The notes beneath the pieces are model-generated. The model worked only from the letters and a program-made list of their open reading frames with translations, did no database searches and had not been told where the DNA came from. A stretch of DNA of 64,000 nucleotides from Evernia prunastri (taxonomy: Eukaryota > Ascomycota > Lecanoromycetes > Lecanorales > Parmeliaceae), in the NCBI GenBank assembly GCA_003184365.1, contig NKYR01000117.1:57620-121619 (forward strand), given 5' to 3'. Made by a program: the position numbers and the translations under genes. Within the stretch, counting starts at the first letter, position 1; each line of letters opens with the position of its first letter. Positions 1 to 10,795 of the stretch are shown here, one piece after another.

Positions 1-942
1 TGATCTTCGTCATGGTTGGCACATGCAAGACCTTCACGAAAGGATCGATGTTGTCGATGTAGATTTGCCAAAGAAACATCATCTGTAATGGAAGAGGATA
101 TGGATCTTCCAGCTGATGTCCAGCAGATGTGTTTCTGAGGAGAAAGCTGTAAAAGCCGGTGTGACGTCGATGCCCAGACATTGACATCGTTGATGAGTCG
201 CTGTCTTCGTGAGGATGAGTGGCTGCGGGCCCATGGATGGCCTCGAAGATATGCTCCACCTTGCGGATATCTCAGCGAGGATTGTGCATCATTATGCTAA
301 TCACAAATGCCTAGCTCGACTCTCCATCCGTACATTGAAGAAAGAAAAAAAAGGAGCACAGGTGGAACATACCTCCTTACAAAAAACAGTCCAGAAGCGA
401 TCTTTTACGACTAGATCGCCGTCACCAGCCAGGACTAATTCTCCGAGCTCGTCAGATACCTGAGACGACTCTGAAGTGCGCTGTTCCATGTCGGAATCAG
501 TTGACACCTCATTGCTCGTGGTGCGAGGTCCTCCATTAGCTGCTTGGCTATGAAGAGCGAGTCGATGGTCTGTATCACTCGATGTTGAACTTGACAAGCT
601 TGCTGAGATCTCCACTGGGCGACTTCCCTGACTTACTGCTGCTGCAAGCTCAACCTGCGAACCGAGATCACCAACCATGGCTTCCAACCGTCTCAGGCGG
701 CCCACGAGCTCGGCCTGCCTCTGTGACGGGAGCTTTAGATGGTCGGCGTCGCGACCGCGGCGGGGCATTCGACCAGAGACAGGAAAGACGCACTCGGTCT
801 TGTTCTTGGTGCAAGGAGCGCAAGGCAAGCGTCTATCGCAGCGCACTTTGCGCCGGCGGCAATGGACGCAGCTCCACACCTTCAGGCCTTGCGCTCGGTT
901 GGTGTCAATGGCCGCATTGTTTTCTGCAGGCTGCGACGACAT
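1..942 (-). CDS. Zn2Cys6 fungal transcription factor, 5' part, runs off the left edge
   Basis: Likely a nuclear DNA-binding regulator. The ATG at 942 is the first in frame; the frame extends further upstream only from a GTG. Residues 25-51 form a complete Zn2Cys6 cluster with spacing CX2CX6CX5CX2CX6C, followed by a basic linker and a short helix typical of a dimerisation region. A Ser/Thr-rich stretch follows, then a motif common at the start of the fungal middle homology region (KDRFWTVFCKE). An intron at 260-372 (donor GTATGT, acceptor AAG) joins this to a second exon reading VEHIFEAIHG and continuing open to base 1. The rest of the regulatory domain lies outside the window. Its target is unknown; the divergent neighbour at 1333 is a flavoprotein. 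Confidence 0.85.
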
Positions 943-1332
943 GACTGCTGTATATAATTTCGCCGCGGATTCAGTATTATGTTTGGGCTTAAGTACAAGC
1001 GACCTTACTTTAGTAGGGCGAGTCGGAGGCCGGATCTCGGTCTCGGACACGGGCTGCGGCACTGGATTCGGTCTAGTTCATTTCCCCTTTCATGGCCTTT
1101 CTGATTGGTCAGTCCTTTCTGATTGGTCAGTAAACCGAAACCTTTTTGCGGAAAGACTAGAAGGCCTTAAAGGGATCCATATATCAGAGACGAAGCCAAT
1201 CCTATTTATCGCCGTTGACATGGATGACCCTTGTTATAAAGCATTGGTCGTCCAATATTGTTCGGACCCTAGAAATGTTGTCGGACCAGACATTAATTTT
1301 CTCCCAACGAGACATTCTTCCAGACTGTCTTG

Positions 1333-2505
1333 ATGTCAAAAACAGTTGTCATCCTCGGTGCTGGCTGGGCCGGGCTGCCACTCGCCCATAAACTGCTCAA
1401 ATACACCCTTCCCAAGATCAAAGATGACCTGAAAGTGATCCTCGTCGCCCCTAATTCCCACTTTTACTGGAACGTCGCCGCCGTGCGCGGCGTCATCCCC
1501 GGTGCCATCCCCGACGAGCAACTGTTCCTCCCCATCGAGCCAGGTTTTGCCCACTACTCTGCCCAGAATTTCGAATTTGTCCTGGGCAAAGCCGAGCACC
1601 TCGATCTGGAGAGGAACACCATCGAGGTAGCCACAAATGACGGAACACAACGGTCTCTTGCCTACGACCAAGTCGTCATCGCTACCGGCTCCCAGATCCG
1701 AAGCAACCTTCCCTTTAAATCTGTTGGTACACATAAAGAGACCATCGCGGCTCTGCACTCGCTTCAAGGGCAGATTGACGCCGCAAAGTCGATCGTGGTT
1801 AGCGGCGCCGGACCGACCGGCGTGGAAACGGCTGGTGAGCTGGCAGCAGCTTACGGTACGCAGAAGGATATCACGCTCATCATTGGTGGAGAACGCGCAT
1901 TGCAGTCGTCCCCTGTGCTCCCCAGCGTCAGCCAGGTTGTGGAGAGAGATCTGCAGAAGCTGGGTGTGAAGTTGGTTCGCAACACACAGGTGAAGGGCGT
2001 GCAGATGCACGCAAAGGGAGACGAGGATGTAACCACGCAGACCACCCTCACGCTATTGAATGGCTCCACTCTGATCGCCGACTTGTACCTCCCACTGTTT
2101 GGCGTAGAAGTGAACACCGGTTTCATTCCTTCAAGCATACTCGACTCGGCAAAAAACCTCGTTTTGGACAAGACGATGCGCGTAGTGGGAACGAAGAATG
2201 TATGGGGAATTGGGGACGTGGGAAACCTTGAGCCGAAGCAACTCACCGTGACAGATGCGCAAATAATCCACCTGTCGGCCGCTCTGGATTCTGTCTTAAG
2301 TGGGGAGGCTGGACAGGTCAAGGAGTATAAGCCGTCGGGAAAGACGATGATATTCATCACCATGGGCAAGAAGTACGCCACAGGGCAGATTGGCGGATGG
2401 AAACTCTGGGGCCTGATCGTGTCCTATGTCAAAGGAAGGACTCTGTTTGTTGACACCGCTGCGGGGTATGTGGGTGGGAAACAATTGAGGCATGCGTCGA
2501 TGTAA
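1333..2505 (+). CDS. AMID/FSP1-like FAD-dependent oxidoreductase
   Basis: An intronless gene for 390 residues, close to the usual length of AIF-M2/AMID-type single-domain NAD(P)H oxidoreductases. The N-terminal FAD-binding Rossmann motif GAGWAG is at residues 9-14. A second nucleotide-binding glycine motif (GAGPTG) is at 158-163, and the conserved late FAD-contact motif GIGDVG at 292-297. No N-terminal targeting peptide is evident. In this family the enzyme reduces quinones or other acceptors using NAD(P)H; the substrate here cannot be read from the sequence. The ATG at 1333 is chosen; an in-frame TTG just upstream is not a likely start. It is divergent from the Zn2Cys6 gene, about 390 bases apart. 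Confidence 0.85.
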   Translation: MSKTVVILGAGWAGLPLAHKLLKYTLPKIKDDLKVILVAPNSHFYWNVAAVRGVIPGAIPDEQLFLPIEPGFAHYSAQNFEFVLGKAEHLDLERNTIEVATNDGTQRSLAYDQVVIATGSQIRSNLPFKSVGTHKETIAALHSLQGQIDAAKSIVVSGAGPTGVETAGELAAAYGTQKDITLIIGGERALQSSPVLPSVSQVVERDLQKLGVKLVRNTQVKGVQMHAKGDEDVTTQTTLTLLNGSTLIADLYLPLFGVEVNTGFIPSSILDSAKNLVLDKTMRVVGTKNVWGIGDVGNLEPKQLTVTDAQIIHLSAALDSVLSGEAGQVKEYKPSGKTMIFITMGKKYATGQIGGWKLWGLIVSYVKGRTLFVDTAAGYVGGKQLRHASM

Positions 2506-2995
2506 AATAGCAAGCGTGCTCCACGTCAAGGGTGATCGCCTAAGCCTTTTGTCAATTAGCACAAGACTGGATAATTATGGGCATCTTTAACAGCTTTTCC
2601 TCGCATTGACTGCGCAGCACAGGTTACATGCAGTAGTACCGAGAGAGTGGCTTTATTGACAGCTTGAACCCATACCGTTTCGTCCTTGACATCTCTTAAT
2701 AAGAAGCTCTTTCTGTGATCACCTGAGACAACAATTTGCCTCATCTTTTAGTCTATGGGGTAGTGTTTTCAGCACGACCAAGCCGCTCACCCACGCACCC
2801 GCAGAGTCGACGATTTTACTGTTGGCTTCAGACAGATTGCAGATTGACGTGCTGAATGAACATTTCTCACAAGGATCTCGCTTACTATCGATTCTCAGAC
2901 CATGCGGATTACCAAAAGCTGTAGGAACTTCGTCAGCCTTTTACCGCACATCAAATCAATCCTAACAAAATTAGAGACAGCAACGATATGTCCGG
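2506..2995. other. Intergenic stretch without a recognisable gene
   Basis: No open frame, repeat or RNA gene that I can support. It separates the AMID-like gene from the HeLo-like fragment. Confidence 0.4.
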
Positions 2996-3577
2996 TCAAA
3001 GATACAAGGGCACGTGCCGGCCGGCTTGTAGAATCCATTTTTCGTGGAGCAGCTTGCTCATTGTAATCTTGTATCTGATAAATTCCTGCAATAGGACGTG
3101 AATTTCATACAGGGTGTCGTGGAAATCTCTACGGCTGAAGCCCAGGAGACTGTGATCAGACCCAGCCTCGTCCCGCTGTAGATACCGGAGCAGCCCGAAT
3201 ACAGATCTCCAACTGTAGAGCCGCTGCTCCTCGAGGCGTAAGCAGATATTGGGGTACAGTGTTCTGGTTTCAGATATTTTGCAGCTCATATTCGTTGAAA
3301 AGCTGGATAACATTCGCCACGTAAGCTCGTACATCTGAGTACTACCCTGTATTGCTCCTGTGAGGTACTGCGCCGCGATCGATATGACTGCCAGGTCTAT
3401 CCCGGTTATAGAGCTAGGAACTAAATGAATCAATAGATACGCGTGTGAGAAGCTAAAGATTTCCAGCAACAAGAAGCGGAGCGAGCATTCAAAAGTCTCT
3501 GGCACCCTTTGAGCGGTGCTTGCTCGTACTACCTCACCAAGGCTAGAAGGTAAAAATAAAACAAAAATCTCGTCCAT
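2996..3577 (-). pseudogene. Possible HeLo-like (prion-inhibition type) N-terminal domain fragment
   Basis: An open frame of about 193 residues from an ATG at 3577. From about residue 58 on it resembles the helical HeLo-type domain of fungal incompatibility proteins: a hydrophobic AVISIAAQYLTGAI helix, then a segment with RLEEQRLYSWR (compare the family pattern of Leu/Arg helices ending near W), then a long amphipathic helix. The first 57 residues do not look like the family, and the frame stops without the C-terminal part these proteins normally have. The homologous start would fall near 3412 (position approximate), where the codon is ATA, not ATG. It could be a relic, an exon of a larger gene, or chance. 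Family assignment is by pattern only. Confidence 0.35.
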
Positions 3578-3880
3578 GCAGGGCGTTTTCACATTCTTCC
3601 GGCAGACTTATATTGTACGACGAGGCTACGCATGACGTTATCAAGCGTGCGCAACCAGTGGGAAACGTCACAACTACATAGCTGTGAAATCCGGATGTGC
3701 AATCATGAAAGCTGTTTTTCTCTGCTTTATCGACTACTACGCTTGTGTCTCTCATAGAGCCTCGCAGCTCCCTTTTCTTACCTTCATGAGACTGTTACAG
3801 TCCTTCCGCATGTATTGCAAGAGTTGAGCCATAGGAATTCTGCGTCTCATTTATTCGACCAAGACGCAGACATGACGCGT

Positions 3881-5115
3881 TTAGACCTGGTCACAGGACA
3901 CGTCGACTCCATTCCTGATATGTACTTTCCCCATGGCAAGACCCTCTTCAGTCAATCTAGGTGCCTCATCGTCTGCCGGTGAGCCCTTCCATGTCCGCGA
4001 AGTAGCTGTTGATAATTCTATGCCGTCAGCCAGGTGTATGAACCCGCCTCGGTTATTGGCCAACGCCGATTCAGAACCTTTGCTATGTGAGACTTGCGAC
4101 TTAGATACTCGAAAAGCCTTCGAGTATACACGCAGGAAGGTGGCTTTAGAGGCTAGCTTCTGTCGTATCAGCTTGAAGAGGGGCATCGTGGTTGGAAGAC
4201 AAGCGCATACGATGGCGATATTCAGCTCGATTTCGCTCCAGAGAATAGCAGAATCAGGATTCATGGTGTTGATGATGTTGCCCACCGTTAGAGTGTACAA
4301 GCGGATTACGCCAGCTATCGTTGCACTGTAAGGTCGAACCACTTAGCTGAAGTCTGAATAAGGGTAGGCTGTTGAGACTTACAATGTACCGAGAGAAAAT
4401 ATCATGCTGAGTGCAATCTTTCTCTTCGGTTGTAGTTGTAATCTCCAAACGACGGGCAAAGGGAGTAACAATATGAAGAGGTCAGCCACGATGATGGGTA
4501 TCGAAAAAGCTATGGACCAGATTCTGCCGTTGAGGCAATGGCCGCCCGGCTGAGTGACGTCCCAGTTATAATCGATTGGAGTGCAAGACAAGATGGTGGT
4601 GAGCAAGACTGCGATCCACCAAACTGTTATGATACCGATAAGAACGAAGCTAGTGATGCGAAGTACATTGACTGGAAAGATACGACGGTAAAATACGAGG
4701 ATCGAGAATTTGACGAAAGCGGTGCCAGAGTAGTAGGTATTTTGCACGATGAGAATAGCCTAGGAAGATTAGGGATCGTGAGTATCATTGTTGGCGTCGA
4801 ATTTTGTACATGTTTTTCGGTTTTCATAGTCTCAAAACCCGGAGCTCCATCGAAAATTGTGGAAACTCGCCAGAACACCGCGGCTGCTGTGGCCCAAGCA
4901 AATAACTAATACAATGTTATTGACTAAAATTATACAACCTTTGTAAGCCCACCCACCAATGCGATGATTACGAGAGCGTCATCCCACCAAAATTTGACGT
5001 CCGAGACTTTCCGTGACAAAAGCCGTAGTAACACGCCTACTGTAGCCAAGGAAGAAAGTATTGCGGTCGCCTTTTGAGTTGATACTACCAATTTCTTATC
5101 TGGTTGTGAAGCCAT
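3881..5115 (-). CDS. Rhodopsin-domain (PTH11-like) integral membrane protein
   Basis: Four exons: 5115-4957, 4905-4810, 4759-4383 and 4325-3881. The introns are 51, 50 and 57 bases (donors GTGGGT, GTACAA, GTAAGT), and the phases add up to 358 residues. The product has seven hydrophobic segments and landmarks of the fungal rhodopsin-domain family: WWDDALVI after the first helix, FVKFSILVFYRRIFP in the third, a tryptophan-rich loop and GGHCLN before the fifth, and CACLPTTMPLF at the end of the last helix. The cytoplasmic tail is polar. Members sit in the plasma membrane; some are implicated in surface sensing, but the ligand here is unknown. There is no CFEM domain. Confidence 0.8.
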
Positions 5116-6546
5116 GCCCAAACATAACGATCTGTTATGCAAAGAAGACAGAGGTTCACGATTTATTGAATAAATAAATTTGAATGGAGTACGATAACAG
5201 CCTTGTGTACCATTGCGGCGCACAACGCACATTTACATCATTCACAAAGATCTCCGTCCACCATGCCGCCTTTCTCATGCTTGTCAGCAAATAGCGCATA
5301 CGCAACGGACATAAGCTCGCAGACAGAGAATTACGACCACACCCTCAGGAACTTTACCAAAAATTACTGCCCCGATGTCGAGGTCCTGCAGTCTGCTACC
5401 ACAAGCAGTCATGGTCCACGACACTTTGCTGAAAGGCTTGACTGGTAAGTTACGCCTGATGTTGTCAGGCTCTTTTGGTTGATGCCACCGATGGGGCCAC
5501 CGATGGGGCAACCATCCCTACCGCACTTCTAATATGTTCTTGACGTACTCGTATTGAATTTTGTGGTATTGAGATAAGTGTGTGCCGCGCCAAGCCACTA
5601 GAGTACTCTAGTGTTGTAGGGCTGACACTACCTTAAGGTATCTTCAACATCAAAGAATCAGACTCAGCACCTAGTATCGTTACGTGAGCTTCCGAAAGCT
5701 TGCAGTCTGAGCAGGAAATGGTTCGTTCTCAGCAGGGATGAACAATGGGATCTAATCTATCCTGTACTCAACAAGCTGCGCCTCCATCGCTCTCATGCTG
5801 GCTCAGGCGTTACTAAATTCGACCTCTCGAGACTGATATCGCGCCACTTCTCAATTTTGCCAGTGATCGTGGCATTAATTTCTCATTGTCTAACCTTATC
5901 TTGGATCGAAAAGGGAATATTTCAAAACATCATTTGGTGAAGAGCTTACGGAAACACTTTGTACATACGTGTTTACACGTGTAGATTTGGGGCAACGCTA
6001 CGAAGAAGCCTTCATACATTCGCGATGCATGAGGCAGACGAGCTGAGAGAACAGGATCAAAGGCTAGAGAAAGTACTCATCGTTGAAGCAACGGCTGCAG
6101 GCGGTGAGATGGCTTTCGCAATAGCTCCTTGATTGGAGAGGTGGCATGACCAGCAAGCCAGATTTCCTAGATGGCGACAATCCACTAGCACGAACTACGG
6201 AGCGTTGAAACTTTTGTTCCAATAATCCGCTCACTCAACCAGCTACGGAATCACTAAGTAAAGACAGACTCTTCTTGCAGCACACCAACGAGAATCCCCA
6301 ACAAATGTAAAGTATATCGAAACACAGTCTTTGACGCAACCAGCGTACATGGATGTGTTCTTCCCGGATGTTGAAGTCCGTAAGCCAACTTTGCTCTTCG
6401 CCGCAGTAATGAGTGTATCGCACATGAATGTAAATTCTGGGATGTTGAAGCCCCTAAGCCAAGTTTACTCTTCGCCGCAGTAACGAGTGTATCGCTACGC
6501 GGTCACCCACGCGTGCAAAGCCTCGTCTCACTTCTCCTACGTGCTC
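5116..6546. other. Gene-poor stretch with short repeats
   Basis: No supportable gene. A 12-base unit CCACCGATGGGG occurs twice in tandem near 5485-5510, and a 55-base direct repeat lies at 6366-6494 (listed separately). Confidence 0.5.
6366..6494. repeat. Direct repeat, two 55-base copies 74 bases apart
   Basis: Copies at 6366-6420 and 6440-6494 share a beginning GGATGTTGAAG and an end CGCAGTAA-GAGTGTATCG, with about six substitutions. They lie about 50-180 bases past the stop codon of the TENA-like gene. Confidence 0.75.
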
Positions 6547-7595
6547 TTAAGGTTGCAGACCGCTCTTGAATAGACCGATTTCCAGTCGGAGACTTGTGCG
6601 GAACAACTGTTTCCACTTCTTATCATCGATGGTAGCAGTTTGGTGGGCCCAGCTGTTTTTATTCTTCTCCAAGAACTCTGATGTCAAATTTAGAATTGAA
6701 TCTCAAAATTCGAGTGCAGAAAGGATTACCTCCTAGTCTTCTCGCAGAACCAGTGAGACCATCGGGGTTGTCGGGATTCTTATTATCTATGTCGGCAGGC
6801 TTTATGTTTGGCTTGATCCATTGCTCCCAGAAGTCGCCCGTCTTGCTGGTTTTACCATCGAGATATAACTGTTTGGCAATCACGCACCATCCCTGAGGAA
6901 ATTAGTCAGGAAGAGTACTATCTGGGATTCTGCCTAGCTTACATAAACACACGGAATCATCATGACATGCAAGTTGAACCAGTCCTCACTGTCAGCGTTG
7001 GCTCGCACGTAGCTGCCATACGCAAGCTCCGCGACGGAACGGTCTGCTTTTTCCATTTCCGTTTGCGTGACCTTAAGCTTGGTGAGAAGGTCGCTTTGCA
7101 ATTTCAGGTAGGTAGCCGCTGTGCCAGTCGCTTCCGCCTCTGACTGGAGGGTAGATGCATCGTCTTGCGGAACCGAGTTTATACGTAGACCCCGGAACTT
7201 GATCCAGTCTTCAAGGTAAAAGTAGTCTTGCTGCTGTCCTTTAGCGCTTCTTCCTCGTCATGTCGGTTTTGGGATGATACGTACAATGCTGTAGTTCTTG
7301 AAGGCGTCTTGGGCCTTTTTCTTTTTGGTAGCATCGGTACTATTATAATCCTGGGCGCAAATCCTGCACAGCTCGTTTTGGAGGAATTCTTGGACCAAAT
7401 CCTTATTGTCATTCCAAAGTTTATCAATGAACAGGCCATAGAAGTGTTAGCACAGTACAGCAGCGTTTCGGACTTCAAAGCTCACAAGTTCGGAGGTCCG
7501 GCTGTTGGAGTCTCAGGGCCGCTGACACCTCTACTCGGCACTGAGTAATCAAGTTCAATGTTAGCTACCTCTGCTGCCACTCGCGGAGGGACCAT
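6547..7595 (-). CDS. TENA/THI-4-like (heme-oxygenase fold) protein, damaged first intron
   Basis: Split over five exons: 7595-7486, about 7438-7285, 7230-6943, 6892-6730 and 6677-6547. Introns 2-4 are clean (54, 50 and 52 bases; donors GTACGT, GTAAGC, GTAATC; acceptors CAG). The implied product is about 281 residues and all-helical. It has features like TENA/THI-4 proteins: an early LW helix, YSIQDYFYLEDWIKFR in the second helix region, EDWFNLHVMMIPC in the middle and an RTSLRLEIGLFKSG end. Intron 1 has a good donor (GTGAGC at 7485) and branch site (TGCTAAC) but no AG where the next exon must begin; reading through meets TAA. It may be a pseudogene or use an unusual acceptor. Family assignment is from fold-like motifs only. 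Confidence 0.6.
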
Positions 7596-7862
7596 CTTTG
7601 TTGCTAGACTTGTTTTCGCGTCGAAGCGTTTGGTAATGAATTGGCTCTGGAATCAAAATGGTGTTGTTGAGGATCTGTCATTCTGGGAGGACTAGAGTTG
7701 GTCTATATATATATGTGTAGCGATTACGGGATAGCATCTCGGGGCACAATCTTACAACAAATCAAAGCCTTGATAGGACGTCGGGAATTGAGGGGGATTG
7801 ACGTTTGCGTGCTCAGCTTTGAACTACTCAAGCCATGAACCTCGTCATCACTAAACCTCGAG

Positions 7863-8294
7863 AGTGAGTACGGCGACTCCGGTGGCCCATCTACAAAAAG
7901 CTGAAGCTACGGCTCAGCCTGATTGAATGATTTGATGCAGGAAAAAATTGAACCCGAGTCTCGGGTAGACCAACCTAGACCATCACCGAGATGGCGAGAT
8001 GATGAGAGATTGAGCTTTGAGCATAAATTCGCTTATTTGCCATGCGTCATGTGAAAGAGGCGATCTCGTTATATTCAAACCCGACAGTGAGGACGGCGAG
8101 CCCGGTGGCGTACTTAGGAAAAGCTGAAATTACGACTCAGTCTCATGGAATGATCTAATGCAGAGTGAACGGATAGAATCCAAGTTTCAAGTAGATCAGC
8201 GTAGACCTCGATCGAGATGGGGGAATGACACAGGGTTGAGAATTGGGCGTCGGTTCGCTCATTTCTAACGATGGAGAGAATCAAGTGAAAGAGG
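7863..8294. repeat. Diverged tandem duplication of about 200 bases
   Basis: Copy 1 at about 7863-8060 and copy 2 at about 8086-8294 align along their whole length. Both begin GTGAG-ACGGCGA-(C/G)CCGGTGGC, share AAAAGCTGAA, GATC/T-AATGCAG and CGAGATGG, and end AAGTGAAAGAGG or ATGTGAAAGAGG. Many differences are transitions. No coding frame is shared. Confidence 0.7.
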
Positions 8295-8639
8295 TGCAGA
8301 GTCGATAGTCGGCAGTCGCCTTCTCACTCCCACCGCAGGCTCTTTGGTCATCTCGATCTTCGACAAAGTCTGTGCATGACACCAGACCTTGACGGTTCAC
8401 TCAGCCAGCCACACGTCTATCAGCCTTTCCCTATTCAGCTAAGAGAACATCATAAGTACCCGTCCGAGGTTACTCTAACATGAATAGGGGAAGTCCATGC
8501 CATGTACTCAAAGTTCCAAATCCCTGTCACCCACTTGCCGAGCCATTACGGAGTACAGCGAAGGTAGGAAACTCTAAGGTTTTTCGATGTACGTGAAGTC
8601 AGCTTGCCAAGAGGCTAGAGTACTAGCCAAGTGTCCTAT

Positions 8640-9170
8640 CCTTATTGCTACCGTGCAGCCATTCTCCGCTATTTCAGCCGTACCACTACTTTAAGGTCGG
8701 CAGAGGGTTTCACGGCTCGCCCAACAAGTGTCGCTGGACTCTCCACGAGGATCTCGGGAAACCCCGTGTCGACCTTGAAGTACCCCGCAGTCAATATTCA
8801 ACTATCTTGTCATGCGACACTATAGCTATTCTCTGTTCACAATCTCAGTCTTTGCAGTAATGTGAGAAGGAAGCCGCTCTCTACAATTTCAGTCCGGTCA
8901 TCACACAACATGCAGCCATGATTCAGCTCTTTCCTGCTGTGTCGCCGTGCAAAATCAAGTCATCTTCAGCCATTATTAAGCCATGTCTCCAGAGGCAATG
9001 GAGACGCTCTCCACTATCCCAGCCTTCTTGCCGTCGTGCAGCCGTTGTTCAGTCATTTCAGCTATCCCGTCACGCGGCATTGGAGACGCCTTCCGCCATT
9101 TCAGTCTTGTTACGATGCAGTCATTCTTTCGGCTATTCCAGCTGTTTCGCCGCTCAATATGAATTTCATT
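8640..9170. repeat. Degenerate repeats around a TTTCAGCC/GTGCAGCC core
   Basis: Short related words (GTGCAGCCATT, CTATTTCAGC, TTTCAGTC) recur every few tens of bases. A clearer pair of about 80-base units begins GGAGACGC near 8999 and 9080. The open frames here are by-products of the repeat. Flanking sequence to 10119 shows no gene I can support. Confidence 0.45.
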
Positions 9171-10119
9171 CCCGTCTCTTACGACTACGATTGACTCCGT
9201 GCACCAGCGTCTTCTGTCCTATTCAGCACTAGTACAGCCGGCCTTTGGCTGTCGCTTGGGCGTGGGAAATGTCCCAAATACTGAGGTACGGTACTTTACC
9301 TGATATCCTCTCACCACCTTCCTTACGCGCATCCACCTCCTTTACGTTGCCTCGTGTGACTACTCTACATCAACAACGTGCACCGTACGAGACACTCGCG
9401 TTGAAGGGACCGGGTGAGGTGCGCGGAGAGGCTTACTACTATGAGCTATTTGAGGGAGGTAAAGCTCAGGGATCTCTTAGATGCAGATAAGGTAATGAGT
9501 TGCGCTCAGGGTGCGAGTGGTGACCGCTTCATGTACGGTGGGCTGTTTCAACGACAAGATGTAAAAGAGCGGGCAAATATGGGATCCTAACACGGAAAAG
9601 TGAGCCTAGGACCTACCACAGACAATTAGCGATATATTGGGTTGCGCATATGCTCTATGAAAAGATTCCTAACAATATAACAGAATCTGATGATAGCAAT
9701 CGAGAGGTGAACATGGTCACCACGCTGCGAGAACCAGTCGAAGTGAAATAGAAGGTACGAACATACTGTGATCACACAACTAAGATTGATAGATATGCTA
9801 TGATTATATAAAATCGGTCGAGTATCTATGAGCAAAGGGGGATTAGATGGAACTGGTTGGGCTTGCGCTGTCAAGACTTATCCCGATGGAGCAGGTGACT
9901 CTGAGATATCGACATAGAGCTTCACACGACTCTCAGCCGCATTAAGTTGGATACAGACTAAGTTATTGGGAAGGATATGGTTTACGCTTTCTTCTTCTCT
10001 GGATCGAGTACGTCCGCATAGACACCATCCTGTCCTCGGCACAGAGACCCCAAGTCTACATTCTTCAGTCCTCCGAGCGACCATGTTCAGCGTTGCATGT
10101 CTGATAGAGAGTTGCAGCT

Positions 10120-10600
10120 TTAGCTGGCAGCCTGTGGTGAAATGAGCACAACGGAATCTCCTATGAATCGAATCAGATTCGATTAGACATCTATACGGGG
10201 TCAATGGTCATTCTCAAGAAATACCTCGTACAAACAGCATTTCTGACTGCTTCTTGATCGTCTATGGCCATCGAATTAGCATGAGTCTCAGAATGGCGTG
10301 GCGTAGCTGACCTTCACCGTTTCCTCTTCTTCATCGTCGTCTTCCACTACGTAGATAGTCTCTTCCACTTCTCCGAGCACCAGATTGCAATGACTATCAT
10401 ATGCCTAAATACGAAGTCCACTTAGTACAGAGCCCACGTGGTTAGTAACCCCGAAAGAATGAGCGTAAACATACATGTAAACGCCCTTTGAGCTCTCGGT
10501 CTCCGCGTAGCCTAACGAAAACAATTTCATCCAACGAGAGGCGGACCAGGTCTAGCGGTCCCGAAACAGCTGCCGCATCTCCATCACCAGCGTCTGCCAT
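10120..10600 (-). CDS. LSM3: LSm3, U6 snRNA-associated Sm-like protein
   Basis: Four short exons: 10600-10475, 10404-10312, 10261-10225 and 10160-10120. Introns are 70, 50, 64 bases; the first has an ACTAAC branch site. The 98-residue product is close to the usual LSm3 length. The Sm1 motif includes LDEIVFVRLRGDRELKGRLHAYDSHCNLVL, here cited only as landmarks: LRGDRELKGRL, then HCNLVLGEVEE. An acidic insert follows, then the Sm2 motif ending EMLFVRGDSVVLISP. LSm3 is part of the LSm1-7 ring (cytoplasmic mRNA decapping) and the LSm2-8 ring (nuclear, binds the U6 3' end). No single exon is long enough to stand out as an open frame. It is divergent from eIF2B-delta, with 195 bases between the start codons. 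Confidence 0.93.
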
Positions 10601-10795
10601 CGTAGGTCGTTGGTGACTGAAAGTGCTTCTCGTGCGGACAAGAAGCGAGGATAAAAGCGGAATTCCTGCGCCCTCAGCGCGGCAAAATTAGGCGCGAAAT
10701 TAAAATCTCTGGACTTGAGTCACCGCAACAATCAAAGTACAATCATAATCGCCGCAGACCACGCTCCTAGTGTACCATAGGTTTCTTTTGTACCC
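10601..10795. promoter_or_regulatory. Shared intergenic promoter region of LSM3 and eIF2B-delta
   Basis: Only 195 bases separate two divergent housekeeping start codons, so both promoters must lie in or overlap this stretch. No clear TATA box is visible. Shared regulation is inference. Confidence 0.5.
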
